Assembly (NCBI RefSeq): GCF_002285795.1
Contig: NZ_CP022961.1
Span: forward strand, 2,418,001 to 2,482,000
DNA from: Plantactinospora sp. KBS50
GTDB taxonomy: Bacteria > Actinomycetota > Actinomycetes > Mycobacteriales > Micromonosporaceae
Length of the DNA stretch: 64,000 nucleotides
Direction of reading: 5' to 3'
The position numbers were made by a program, and so were the translations under genes. This document shows, piece after piece, positions 53,170 to 64,000 of the stretch. Numbering within the stretch: the first letter of the stretch is position 1; each line of letters begins with the position of its first letter. Below the pieces are notes generated by a model. That model searched no databases. It was not told the DNA's origin and was given only the letters and a program-made list of their open reading frames with translations.

Positions 53170-53198
53170 GCCGGCCCCGAGGTAGGCCAGCGCCAGCC

Positions 53199-53887
53199 TC
53201 AGTCCGGTGCCACCAACCGGAACCCGACCCCCGCACGGTGCGCAGGTAGCGCGGCTTCGCCGCGGACTCGCCCATTTTGCGGCGTAGCCAGTAGAGATGT
53301 ACGTCGATTGTCTGGTCCTCGCCGACCGATGGCTGACGCCATACCTCCTCCAACAGTTCCCGGCGGGACACTACCCGGCCGGGCCGGGCCGCGAGATAGG
53401 CCAGCAGGTCGAACTCTTTGCGGGTCAGTGCCAGGGGTACGCCGTCCAGCGTGGCGCTGCGCTCGCCGACGTCCACCCGCAGGTCGCCGACCTGGTGGAC
53501 CGCCGGGGCCACCGCCCGGCTGGCGCGGCCGGCCCGGCGCAGCACCGTGGTGATCCGGGCGTCGAGATGGGCGCCGGTGAACGGCTTCACCATGTAGTCG
53601 TCCGCCCCGGCCCGCAGCAGCCGGATGATGGCCTGCTCGTCGTCCCGGGCGGTGGCGATGATGATCGGGATGTCGGTGATGCCGCGGAGCATCCGCAGGG
53701 CGTCCGCGCCGTCCAGATCCGGCAGTCCCAGATCGAGCACGACCAGGTCCGGGGTCTCGGCCGCCACCCGGCGCAACGCGTCGAGCGCCGTGCCGACCGC
53801 GTGCACCGCGTGGCCCCGGTCGGCCAGGGAACGCAACATCGCGCCGCGGACGACGTGATCGTCTTCGACCAGGAGTACCGTCGCCAC
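53199..53887 (-). CDS. OmpR/PhoP-type response regulator, frame broken near the end
   Basis: 229 residues with one base restored, from GTG 53887 (a TTG at 53911 is possible). Receiver: VATVLLVEDDHVVRG, the phospho-acceptor in VVLDLGLPDLDG, and KPF. The DNA-binding winged helix has LTRKEFDLLAYLAARPGRVV and DVHLYWLRRKMGE. A missing G in the C5 run (plus strand) at 53228-53232 shifts the last residues; the proper end GVGFRLVAPD stops at 53199, next to the kinase gene. Uncorrected, it would read on to 53102. Confidence 0.88.
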
Positions 53888-53953
53888 CCCAGACCGTACT
53901 TCCCTTGGCAAGTCCTCGCCCCGGCTGGTCCGCGGGACACGCGGCAGATGTCA

Positions 53954-53993
53954 CCCGGGGTGATCCGGCCGGCACCGGCCGGATCACCCCGGG
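53954..53993 (-). terminator. Strong hairpin terminator
   Basis: A perfect 19-bp inverted repeat (53954-53972 with 53975-53993) with a 2-nt loop, downstream of the minus-strand ABC permease stop. It separates the SARP-leuA-ABC operon from the two-component operon. Confidence 0.85.
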
Positions 53994-54000
53994 GTGGTGT

Positions 54001-54741
54001 TCAGGCGTCCCGGCGGGACGCCGAACGGCGGTAGGCGAAGACCGCGAACGCGGCGAACACCACGAACCACCCGCCGAGCACCAGCGCGTCGGAGGTGGCC
54101 GGCCTGTCGTTGAAGTCGACCACCCGCAGCGGCAGGTCGGCGTACCCGTGGGTGGGCGTCAGCGCACCGATCGTGCGCAGCCAGTCCGGGAACGTGCGCA
54201 GCGGCAGCCACAGGCCGCCCAGCAGGGAGAAGCCGAAGTACGCCAGGAAGTTGGCCGGCTGCACCGTCTGCGCGGTGCACAGGTAGCCGATGCCCAGCCC
54301 GAGCAGCACGAACGGGGCGGAGCCGAGCCACAGCATCGGCACGATGGCCAGCCACTGCCCGGCCGAGAGCCGCACCCCGTTGATCCCGGCGGCGGCGACG
54401 CAGAGCGCGATCACCGGCGGCAGCGCCAGCAGCATCCCGGTGAGCGCCTTGCCGAGCACCACCCGCAGCGGGGACAGCGGGGTCAGCCGCAGGTGCCGCA
54501 GCCACCCGCTGGACCGGTCGGTCACGATGCTCGCGCCGTAGTTGAGCAGGGCGCCGATGGCGCCGAAGCCGCCGATGCTGATCATCGCGTAGAGCGCGGC
54601 GTCGTCGGCGTGGTCCTCGCCGGTCACCCTGCCGAGGTTCGTGAAGATCAGGTACATCACCAGCGGCATGATGATCGTGAAGATCAGGAAGCCCGGTGCC
54701 CGGAGCGTGCGTCGCAGCTCCAGCCGCAGGTAGCCGATCAT
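54001..54741 (-). CDS. ABC-2 type transporter permease
   Basis: 246 residues with six hydrophobic segments, as in DrrB-type permeases. It begins with GYLRLELRRTLRAPGFLIFT; a cytosolic coupling region near LRHLRLTPLSPLRVVLGKAL follows helix 2. ATG 54741 overlaps the ATPase stop by four bases. It is the last gene of the SARP-leuA-ABC operon and probably exports the product of the neighbouring pathway. Confidence 0.87.
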   Translation of the reverse strand: MIGYLRLELRRTLRAPGFLIFTIIMPLVMYLIFTNLGRVTGEDHADDAALYAMISIGGFGAIGALLNYGASIVTDRSSGWLRHLRLTPLSPLRVVLGKALTGMLLALPPVIALCVAAAGINGVRLSAGQWLAIVPMLWLGSAPFVLLGLGIGYLCTAQTVQPANFLAYFGFSLLGGLWLPLRTFPDWLRTIGALTPTHGYADLPLRVVDFNDRPATSDALVLGGWFVVFAAFAVFAYRRSASRRDA

Positions 54742-55753
54742 GGCAGGCTCCTCACCCTCGCGTCGCCGGTGATCGCCAGGAAGGCGTCCTCCAGGTTGGC
54801 GCCGACCACCTCCAGGTCGCGCACCAGACCCCGCTGCGCCAGGGCCAGCACGGTCGCGTCCGAGTCGGTCGAGGCCAGCACCGCCCGGTCGGCCACCAGG
54901 TCGACCGAGACCACCCCGGGCAATCCCGTCAGCGGACCCGCCGCGGCGTCCGGTGCGGCGTCGGCGCCCGCCGCGGCGCCGGATCCGATGTCGAGGCCCG
55001 CCGCGACGGGCGGTGCGGTGTCCGCACCGGGTCCGCCGTCGCCGCCCTGCGGCCAGCGGATCGAGAGCCGCCGGCCCGGCACCGTGCGCTTGATCTCCTC
55101 GGGGGAGCCGTCGACGATCTTCCGGCCCTGCGCGATGACGACGATCCGGTCGGCGTTCTCGTCCGCCTCCGCCAGATAGTGCGTGGAGAACAGCAGGGTC
55201 CGGCCCCGGGCCACGTACCGGCGCATGGCCACCCAGAGGTCGCGCCGGGCCTCCACGTCCAGCGCCGCGGTGGGCTCGTCCAGCACCAGCAGGTCGGGCC
55301 GGCCGATCACCGCCATGGCGAACCGGACGCGCTGCTGCTGGCCGCCGGAGAGCGCCTCCGTCATCCGCCCGGCCAGGCCGGTCAGGTGGGCCAGGTCCAG
55401 CACCTCGTCCACCGGCATCGGGTCCGGATAGAGGCCGTGGGCGAAGTCCAGCAGTTCGGCGACCCGGATCCGGGGCAGCAGCTGGTTCTCCTGGAGCATC
55501 GCGCCGATCCGGCCGGCCGCGACCGCCTGCGCCGGGCGCTGACCGAAGATCTGCACCGTGCCGGTCTCCGGCGGCAGCAGCCCGAGCAGCAGGTTGATGG
55601 TGGTGGACTTGCCCGCGCCGTTCGGCCCGAGCAGGGCCAGCACCTCGCCGGCGGCCACCGACAGGTCCAGCCCGTCGACGGCCTTCGCCGCGCCGTACCG
55701 GTAGCCGACGCCGGCCAGCGCCAGGGCCGGCGGCGCCGCGGTCGTGGTGGCCG

Positions 55754-55757
<4 letters not shown>
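54738..55757 (-). CDS. ABC transporter ATP-binding protein
   Basis: 339 residues from GTG 55757, which overlaps the leuA stop (GTGA). Walker [19 protein letters not shown]-loop MLQENQLLP, signature LSGGQQQRVRF, Walker B LLVLDEPTAALD, switch His FSTHYLAEADENADR. After residue 230 there is an Ala/Gly/Asp-rich stretch before a final small domain. It is an exporter ATPase, coupled by ATGA to the permease. Confidence 0.9.
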
Positions 55758-58329
<2,572 letters not shown>

Positions 58330-58413
58330 TTAATTGTTTGGGGTGCCGACCGGCCGGGAAGAACGGTGTTGTGACCGCCTCGCCGACTGTTCCTGGGGCC
58401 GAACCCTAGAGCG

Positions 58414-58432
58414 TTGATCGTCGATCGCTCAA
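58414..58432. promoter_or_regulatory. Inverted repeat in the SARP-UbiA divergent region
   Basis: TTGATCG-TCGAT-CGCTCAA, with arms matching at six of seven positions, lies about 100 bp upstream of the SARP gene and 130 bp upstream of the UbiA gene. It may bind a cluster regulator. SARPs themselves prefer direct heptamer repeats, which I did not find clearly. Confidence 0.4.
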
Positions 58433-58526
58433 GATGAACTGGCCGGAGGGTGCGGCAGGTAATCGCATGGATGCAGGCGGCGGTCTGGAGGATGCACCCC
58501 GCGCTGCAACTTTGGTTGTAGCGCCA

Positions 58527-58554
58527 TTGACGGGTGCTGGAGTTCGGATACCGT
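58527..58554 (+). promoter_or_regulatory. Candidate promoter giving a leaderless UbiA mRNA
   Basis: TTGACG (58527-58532), a 16-bp spacer and TACCGT (58549-58554) place the start of transcription at about 58561, the ATG itself. The gene has no ribosome site, which fits leaderless translation. Confidence 0.45.
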
Positions 58555-58560
58555 ACAGAC

Positions 58561-59496
58561 ATGTCGGTGGATGTACTACCCCGCGTGCCGACCGCTGCTC
58601 GCGTACTCCCGTCCCTTAACCGGGGACTGGTGGCGTGCGTTGTGGAAGCCCGACCCTGCGTCCAGGTTATTTTCCTACTCCGTTTTGTCGCTGGTTTCGT
58701 TCTGACCCGTCCGGCCGGTGCGGCGATCCCGCTGGGCCGACTGTTGATCGCCGGGATCAGCTGGGAACTCGCGGTGGTGTCCGCGTATCTCTTCGACGGC
58801 GTCATGGACGTGGTGGAGGATCGGCTCAACGGATCCACCCGGCCGATCGCCGCCGGTGCCCTGTCCCGCGGCTTCGCGGCGGTGGTCTCCGGTGCCGCGG
58901 CACTTGCCTCGCTCGCCGGCGCCTTCGTGCTCGGCGGGGCGTACCCGATCTTCGTGGGCATCTCGCTGGTGCTGGGGTACGCCTACTGCGCGCCGCCGGC
59001 ACGGCTCAAGCGGTCCTCCCGGGCGGCCGGGGCGACGGTGATCATCTGCGGTCTGCTGACCTTTCTCGCCGGCGCCAGCGTCTATGGACCAGTACGAATA
59101 AACGTGGACCTGACCATATTCGCCGTAGTCATGTCGCTATGGATGGGCCTGGTCGGTGCGCTGGCGAAGGACTTTTCCGACACCGCCGGAGACGCCGCGG
59201 CCGGCTGCCGGACGACCGCCTTGGTCAGGGGCGACGCCCGGGCCCGCCGGCTGGTGGCCCGCAACGCGCTGGCGGTGGGCATCGGGTTTCCGGTGGCCGC
59301 CGTGGTATTCGCGCCCGGGCTGACCTGGCCGGCGCTCGCGATGTCGGCGGGTGCGGTTGTAGTCGCCTGGTTTACGCGCAGTAATCTCTCGCTCGGGAGT
59401 CGCAAGCGCCGCCGCTTGCCCTACCGTGCATTTATGGCAACCCAATATGCGGTTAATTGCGCGCTGCTGCTGACGGGCTTGATCTTGCCCTCCTGA
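58561..59496 (+). CDS. UbiA-family membrane prenyltransferase
   Basis: 311 residues, eight to nine hydrophobic segments. The two Asp-rich sites of the UbiA fold are recognisable but altered: LFDGVMDVVEDRLNGSTRPI (usual NDxxDxxxD) and KDFSDTAGDAAAGCRTTALV (usual DxxDxxGD). YCAPPARLKRSSRAAG between them is typical. It attaches a prenyl group to an aromatic or other acceptor in the membrane. Next to a type II PKS this could mean a prenylated polyketide, but a quinone or lipid role is possible. Codon use is slightly less GC-rich at both ends. Confidence 0.83.
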   Translation: MSVDVLPRVPTAARVLPSLNRGLVACVVEARPCVQVIFLLRFVAGFVLTRPAGAAIPLGRLLIAGISWELAVVSAYLFDGVMDVVEDRLNGSTRPIAAGALSRGFAAVVSGAAALASLAGAFVLGGAYPIFVGISLVLGYAYCAPPARLKRSSRAAGATVIICGLLTFLAGASVYGPVRINVDLTIFAVVMSLWMGLVGALAKDFSDTAGDAAAGCRTTALVRGDARARRLVARNALAVGIGFPVAAVVFAPGLTWPALAMSAGAVVVAWFTRSNLSLGSRKRRRLPYRAFMATQYAVNCALLLTGLILPS

Positions 59497-59550
59497 GTAG
59501 CCACCGCTAGCCTCATCGCAATCGCAATATCGCGGGCGAGGAGAGCGGCG

Positions 59551-60623
59551 TTGGCCGAACGTCATCATGAAGGCTTGTCTCCGGCACTGGCCTCCTCTCT
59601 GAGAGCGGCACATCCGGACATAATGGCCTCGTTCGAGCGTCGCCTCGCCGAGCAGGACAGTCCGTTGTTCCGCAGCGAGGTATCCCGGCAGCAGGTCGTC
59701 GCGCACGCCCAGCAGCTTCTGGACGACCTGCTGGACGAGCTGGCCGGGCGGCACGAGGAGGCGGTGCGGCGCACGCTCGCCTCCGACATCGGGGCCACCC
59801 GCGCCGCGCAGGGCTTCCGCCCGGGCGAGTCCTTGCGGGCCGCTGGCATCCTGTTTGACGTGCTGCTGCGCTCCGTCGACGAGAACATCCAGGACGCCGC
59901 CGTGCGGTCCGAGCGGACCCTGCTGATCGCCCTGACCATGAACGCCGTGCTGGTCCGCGCGCTCGGTCAGGCCGCCGACGCGTACGGGGGCTTCCTGCTG
60001 AACCGGGTGCACGGCGCGCACCTGGAGGAGCGGCGCCGGATCAGCCGGGAGGTGCACGACCGGATCGGTTCCGGCGTCACGGTCGCGCACCGCAATTTGG
60101 AACTGTTCAATATTTATTGGGAAACCCAACCCGTGCATGCGGTTGCCCGAGTGGGTGTGGCGTACGAGGCGTTACGCGAAACCCTTGATGCGGTACGCGA
60201 AGTTATTTCAAGTCTGCGGGTAAGTGAGCCACTGGACAGCCTGGAGAAGGAGTTCCAGCGCTTCCTGGACTCGGTGCAACGCCCGGAGCTTGCGGTGCAC
60301 ATCGAGGTGAACGGCGACGAGCACTGGGCGCCGCCCGAGGTGCGCAACGAGGCGTTCCTCATCCTGCGCGAGGCCATCCGCAACGTCCTGGCGTACGCCG
60401 AGGCCAGTCACCTGCTGGTGCGGGTGGATGTCACCCCGGACGAACTGCGCGGGACCGTCCGGGACGACGGCGTCGGCTTCGACCCCCGGAACGTGTCGGC
60501 CAGCCGGGCCGGTATCGCCTCGATGCGGGAACGAGCGGCGCTGCTGGGCGGCGCCGTCAGCGTCGAGAGCGCCCCGGGCGGGGCACCCTCGTCGAACTTC
60601 TGGTGTGCCTACGGGAGGCGTGA
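59551..60623 (+). CDS. NarL-type sensor histidine kinase, frame broken before its stop
   Basis: 357 residues with one base restored, from TTG 59551 (GAGGAG upstream). The N-terminal 160 residues are helical, a globin-like or RsbR-like sensor without membrane helices. HisKA_3 is LEERRRISREVHDRIGSGVT; the ATPase has NEAFLILREAIRNVLAYAEA and VRDDGVGFDP. A missing G in the run at 60580-60583 hides the real end (GTLVELLVCLREA, TGA 60621-60623) and makes the frame run on into the regulator gene, mimicking a fused protein. It is a soluble kinase for the regulator downstream. Confidence 0.83.
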
Positions 60624-60624
60624 G

Positions 60625-61293
60625 GTGGACGAGGGGCCGACCCGACTGGTCCTGGTGGACGACCACATGCTGGTCAGGGAGGGCATCCGGTGGATCCTTG
60701 AGGTCGAACCGGACCTTGAGGTGGTCGGCGAGGCGGGGGACAGCGCGACCGCGGTGGCCACGGTGACCGCGTTGCAGCCGCACGTCGTGCTGCTCGATGT
60801 CGAGATCGTCGGGGACGACGTGGTGACCACGGTGCAGCGGATGCGCGAGGCCGCCCCCGAGACCGAGATCATCATCCTGAGCATGTACGACGGCCCGCAC
60901 CTGCTGCAACGCCTGCTCGACCTCGGCATCCGCGGCTACCTGCTGAAGAGCGCCCGCCGCGAGGAGCTGATCTCGGCCATCCGGACCGCCCGGCGACGGG
61001 ACGACCGGATCATCCTCGGCGTCTCGCGGCAGAGCCTGGCCCGGGTCCGCGCCACGGCGGCCGACGTCGACCTGTCGGCCCGGGAACTCGACGTGCTGAA
61101 GCTGGCCGCCCAGGCCCTGACCAACGCGCAGATCGCCTCCCGGCTCCAGGTCACCGAGGCCACCGTGAAGCGGCACCTGAGCAACATCTTCGGCAAGCTC
61201 GGCGCCGTGTCCCGGATCGACGCGGTGAACAAGGCGGTCCGCTCCGACCTGATCAGCGCGCCCCGGTCCGGCCCGCACGGCGGGTCCGGATAG
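60625..61293 (+). CDS. NarL/LuxR-type response regulator
   Basis: 222 residues from GTG 60625, with GGGAGG at 60613-60618. Receiver: LVLVDDHMLVREGIRWILEV, phospho-acceptor in VVLLDVEIVG and KS near YLLKSARREEL. LuxR helix-turn-helix: LSARELDVLKLAAQALTNAQ, then VTEATVKRHLSNIFGKLGAV. It pairs with the kinase 1 bp upstream. The location between the UbiA gene and the PKS genes suggests cluster control. Confidence 0.88.
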   Translation: MDEGPTRLVLVDDHMLVREGIRWILEVEPDLEVVGEAGDSATAVATVTALQPHVVLLDVEIVGDDVVTTVQRMREAAPETEIIILSMYDGPHLLQRLLDLGIRGYLLKSARREELISAIRTARRRDDRIILGVSRQSLARVRATAADVDLSARELDVLKLAAQALTNAQIASRLQVTEATVKRHLSNIFGKLGAVSRIDAVNKAVRSDLISAPRSGPHGGSG

Positions 61294-61380
61294 CCCGGTC
61301 CTCCACCGGTCCTTTAGCGGCGCCGACCACGATGCGCTGAGCCGGCGACGGCCGGATCCGCCGTCGGAAGGGAGGCGGCC

Positions 61381-61917
61381 GTGTTCATCGAACAGCTCAA
61401 CGGCAGCACCGGCCCGCTCGCGGCGCACCCGGAGCCGCCGGCCGGACTCGGACCGGAGGACTTTCGCCGGGCGCTGGCCCGGTGTGCCGCCGGGGTGGTC
61501 GTGGTGACCGTGGCCGACGGGCCGACCGGGATGACCGCCAGCTCGTTCACCTCGGTCAGCCAGTCACCGCCGTTGGTGTCGTTCTGTGTGGACCGGCGCT
61601 CCAGCAGCCGGCTGCGGCTCTGCGCCGCCGAGCACTTCGCGGTGAACGTGCTCACCGCCGGCCAGGCCGACGTGGCCGCCGTCTTCGCGCGCCGGGACAC
61701 CGACCGGTTCGCGCTCACCCGGTGGCGCCGCGGCCGGTACGGGCTGCCGCTGCTGGAGGACGCCGCGGCCCACCTGGCCTGTCGCACGTACAGGATCGTG
61801 CCGCTCGGCGACCACCTCATGATCGTCGGGCTGCTGGTCGACGCCGAGCACCCCCGGCCGGACCCGCCGCTGGTCTACCACCGCGGCGCGTACGGGCGGT
61901 TCGAGCCGGACCGCTGA
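61381..61917 (+). CDS. Flavin reductase-like FMN-binding protein
   Basis: 178 residues. GTG 61381 has GGGAGGCGGCC upstream. Flavin-reductase domain: LARCAAGVVVVTVADGPTGM, TASSFTSVSQSPPLVSFCVD, FAVNVLTAGQADVAAVFAR and a final VYHRGAYGRFE. Such enzymes (like ActVB) supply reduced FMN or FAD to partner monooxygenases in aromatic polyketide tailoring. Its place just before the ketosynthase genes supports that role. Confidence 0.88.
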   Translation: MFIEQLNGSTGPLAAHPEPPAGLGPEDFRRALARCAAGVVVVTVADGPTGMTASSFTSVSQSPPLVSFCVDRRSSSRLRLCAAEHFAVNVLTAGQADVAAVFARRDTDRFALTRWRRGRYGLPLLEDAAAHLACRTYRIVPLGDHLMIVGLLVDAEHPRPDPPLVYHRGAYGRFEPDR

Positions 61918-62058
61918 GCCCCGCGGCCGGGTCGCGTCCGGCCGCGTCCCGGGCACCCGTGTGCCCCCGGCGCGTCTCCAACCCGGCTCGACGACGCCCC
62001 CACCACCGACCGCCAGGCTCTCAGGAGCCGCCGGGCGGATACGAGGAGAGGAGATGGC

Positions 62059-63327
62059 ATGACCCGACGTGTCGCGATAACCGGGATCGGCGTGATCGCA
62101 CCGGGCGGCATCGGTACCGATGCCTTCTGGAATCGCATCCTGTCCGGCCGCAGCGCCACCCGCACCATCACCACGTTCGACCCGACGCCGTTCCGGTCCC
62201 GGATGGCCGGCGAGTGCGACTTCGACCCGGCCGAGCACGGCCTCACCCCGCAGGAGATCCGCCGGATGGACCGCGCGGCGCAGTTCGCCGTCGTGTGCAC
62301 CCGGGAGTGCCTGGCCGACTCCGGCCTGTCCACCGGGGAGGTCGCGGCCACCCGGACCGGGGTGACGGTCGGCAGCGCGGTCGGCTGCACCATCAAACTG
62401 GAGAACGAGTACCTGGTCCTCTCCGACGGCGGCCAGCGCTGGAACGTCGACCCCGGCTACGCGGTACCGCACCTCTACGACTACTTCGTGCCGAGTTCGC
62501 TGGCGGCCGAGGTGGCCTGGCAGGTGGGGGCCGAGGGCCCGGTGTCGGTGGTCTCCGACGGCTGCACCGCCGGCATCGACGCCATCGGGTACGCCTGCCA
62601 ACTGATCCGCGACGACGAGGCGGACGTGGTGATCGCCGGCGGCACGGAGGCCCCGATCGCACCGATCACGGTGGCCTGCTTCGACGCCATCCGGGCCACC
62701 TCCGCGCACAACGACGACCCCGAGCACGCGCTGCGGCCCTACGACGTCAGCCGCAACGGCTTCGTGCTCGGCGAGGGCGCCGCCATGTTCGTGCTGGAGG
62801 AACTGGAGCACGCCCGGCGGCGCGGCGCCAGGATCTACGCGACCATCGACGCCGTCGCCACCCGGGCCAACGCGTACCACATGACCGGGTTGCAGGCCGA
62901 CGGCCGGGAGATGGCCGAGGCCATCCGGGTCGTCCTCGACAAGTCCCGGGTACGCCCGGAACAGGTCGACTGGGTCAGCATGCACGGCACCGGCACCAAG
63001 CAGAACGACCGGCACGAGACGGCGGCGGTCAAGCGCACCCTGGGCGAGCACGCCTACCGGACGCCGGCCAGCTCGATCAAGTCCATGGTGGGCCACTCGC
63101 TCGGTGCGATCGGCGCCATCGAGACCGCCGCCTGCGCGCTGGCCATCACACACGGGATGGTCCCGCCCACGGCGAACCTGCACGAGCAGGACCCGGAACT
63201 GGACCTGGACTACGTACCCCTGCACGCGAGGGAGTGGACCGTGGACGTGGCACTGAACGTGGGCAGCGGGTTCGGCGGCTTCCAGAGCGCCATGCTGCTC
63301 TCCCGGCCCGAGGCGGTGGCCCGGTGA
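62059..63327 (+). CDS. Type II PKS ketosynthase alpha (KS-alpha)
   Basis: 422 residues. ATG 62059 has GGAGAGGAGATGGC upstream. The thiolase-fold ketosynthase triad is intact: Cys in VVSDGCTAGIDAIGYACQLI (near residue 173), His in SMHGTGTKQNDRHE and His in KSMVGHSLGAIGAI. MTRRVAITGIGVIAPGGIG at the start is typical. With the chain-length factor that follows and an acyl carrier protein it builds the poly-beta-ketone chain of an aromatic polyketide. The stop overlaps the next gene (GTGA). Confidence 0.93.
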   Translation: MTRRVAITGIGVIAPGGIGTDAFWNRILSGRSATRTITTFDPTPFRSRMAGECDFDPAEHGLTPQEIRRMDRAAQFAVVCTRECLADSGLSTGEVAATRTGVTVGSAVGCTIKLENEYLVLSDGGQRWNVDPGYAVPHLYDYFVPSSLAAEVAWQVGAEGPVSVVSDGCTAGIDAIGYACQLIRDDEADVVIAGGTEAPIAPITVACFDAIRATSAHNDDPEHALRPYDVSRNGFVLGEGAAMFVLEELEHARRRGARIYATIDAVATRANAYHMTGLQADGREMAEAIRVVLDKSRVRPEQVDWVSMHGTGTKQNDRHETAAVKRTLGEHAYRTPASSIKSMVGHSLGAIGAIETAACALAITHGMVPPTANLHEQDPELDLDYVPLHAREWTVDVALNVGSGFGGFQSAMLLSRPEAVAR

Positions 63328-64000
63328 CCGGCCCGGTGACCGGCCCGAGGACCCGGGCCGTGGTGACCGGCCTCGGGGTGCTGGCCCCGACCGGGCTCGG
63401 CGCGGACGAGCACTGGGCCGCCACCGCGGCCGGCCGGGCGGCCATCGGGCCGATCGGCCGGTTCGACGCGAGCACCTACCCGGTCCGGCTGGCCGGTGAG
63501 ATCGGCGCGTTCGAGCCGACCGACCACCTGCCCAGCCGGCTCATCCCGCAGACCGACCGGATGACCCAGCTCGCCCTGGTGGCGACCGAATGGGCGCTCG
63601 CCGACGCCGCGCTGACCGTCGACGAGGGCTGCGACTTCGACTTCGGCGTGGTCACCTCCGCCTCCGCGGGCGGGTTCGAGTTCGGCCAGCGCGAGTTGCA
63701 GAAGCTCTGGACCGAGGGACCGGGCACGGTCAGCGCGTACATGTCGTTCTCCTGGTTCTACGCGGTGAACACCGGGCAGATCTCGATCCGGCACAAGCTG
63801 CGCGGCCCCGCCTCCGCGCTGGTCACCGACCAGGCCGGCGGGCTGGACGCGGTCGGCCACGCCCGCCGGCTGGTCCGCGACGGCACGCCCGCGGTGATCA
63901 CCGCAGGCGTGGACTCGTCGCTGTGCCCGATGGGGCTGGTCTCGCAGTTGCCCAGCGGGCAGCTCAGCGAGCGGCGGGACCCGGCCACCGCGTACCGGCC
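63324..64000 (+). CDS. Type II PKS chain-length factor (KS-beta), cut by the right edge
   Basis: First 225 residues. GTG 63324 overlaps the KS-alpha stop; GTG 63336, in the second copy of a 12-bp duplication, is an alternative. TRAVVTGLGVLAPTGLGADE begins the fold. The active-site Cys is replaced by Gln in VTDQAGGLDAVGHARRLV, the hallmark of chain-length factors. It forms a heterodimer with KS-alpha and sets chain length. No stop is seen before base 64000. Confidence 0.93.
   Translation, partial: MTGPVTGPRTRAVVTGLGVLAPTGLGADEHWAATAAGRAAIGPIGRFDASTYPVRLAGEIGAFEPTDHLPSRLIPQTDRMTQLALVATEWALADAALTVDEGCDFDFGVVTSASAGGFEFGQRELQKLWTEGPGTVSAYMSFSWFYAVNTGQISIRHKLRGPASALVTDQAGGLDAVGHARRLVRDGTPAVITAGVDSSLCPMGLVSQLPSGQLSERRDPATAYR

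Noticed and set aside
59551-61293. A novel fused kinase-response regulator
   Set aside because: The fusion depends on one missing G. Correction restores a normal kinase end, a stop and a separate regulator start with its own ribosome site.

Overview
The window is very GC-rich and densely coded, with many GTG starts, 4-nt stop/start overlaps (ATGA, GTGA) and Gly/Ala/Arg-rich proteins. A SARP regulator, an Actinobacterial Holin-X/DUF3618/DUF4235 operon, DUF1206 and GTTT-N15-GGGTA (SigF-type) promoters all point to a filamentous actinobacterium. Micromonosporaceae is my best guess; it is an inference, not a search result. I saw no tRNA, rRNA, CRISPR array or insertion sequence.

Layout. 1-5.4 kb: a membrane protein, a PP2C phosphatase, a SigB/F-family sigma factor and a phospholipase D-like enzyme. 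5.5-17.5 kb: a hydrolase, a MarR-pirin pair, a DUF1684 gene, a secreted CBM2 protein, a general-stress-like protein, an FAD enzyme, a SpoIIE-type phosphatase/HAD/cation antiporter operon and small hypotheticals. 17.6-22.5 kb: a TetR-ABC exporter unit and an MFS transporter. 22.5-24 kb: three small stress-type genes, each with a SigF-type promoter. 24-27.2 kb: an aldehyde dehydrogenase and a CrtI-like oxidoreductase. 27.3-36.4 kb: a polyprenol-phosphate mannosyltransferase-like gene divergent from a seven-gene, fully overlapping operon for making and transferring ADP-heptose. This is unusual for a Gram-positive without LPS and is the most interesting locus here. 36.6-51.4 kb: a TetR-MFS efflux pair with two clean operators, RecQ, a DICT-domain protein, acetyltransferases, a lipoprotein, MscS, the Holin-X operon, a cold shock gene, a methyltransferase and an adenosine deaminase-like enzyme. 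51.8-58.3 kb: two minus-strand operons, a two-component system and SARP-leuA-ABC transporter. 58.5-64 kb: a UbiA prenyltransferase, a NarL-type two-component pair, a flavin reductase and the ketosynthase alpha/beta pair of a type II PKS cluster that runs off the right edge.

Two window-wide patterns matter to any user of this annotation. First, at least 17 conserved genes or domains are broken by a single missing base, nearly always in a run of G on the coding strand. Restoring one base per break gives an intact, family-length protein each time (for example a 67-residue cold shock protein). These look like consensus-sequence errors rather than pseudogenes, so I annotate the genes across the breaks. 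Second, short GC-rich tandem repeats (15-42 bp) sit at many gene 3' ends, several running through the stop codon.

Stress response is a likely theme of the left half (sigma factor, PP2C, SpoIIE phosphatase, SigF-type promoters, general-stress proteins). Envelope glycan and natural-product synthesis are the themes of the middle and right.
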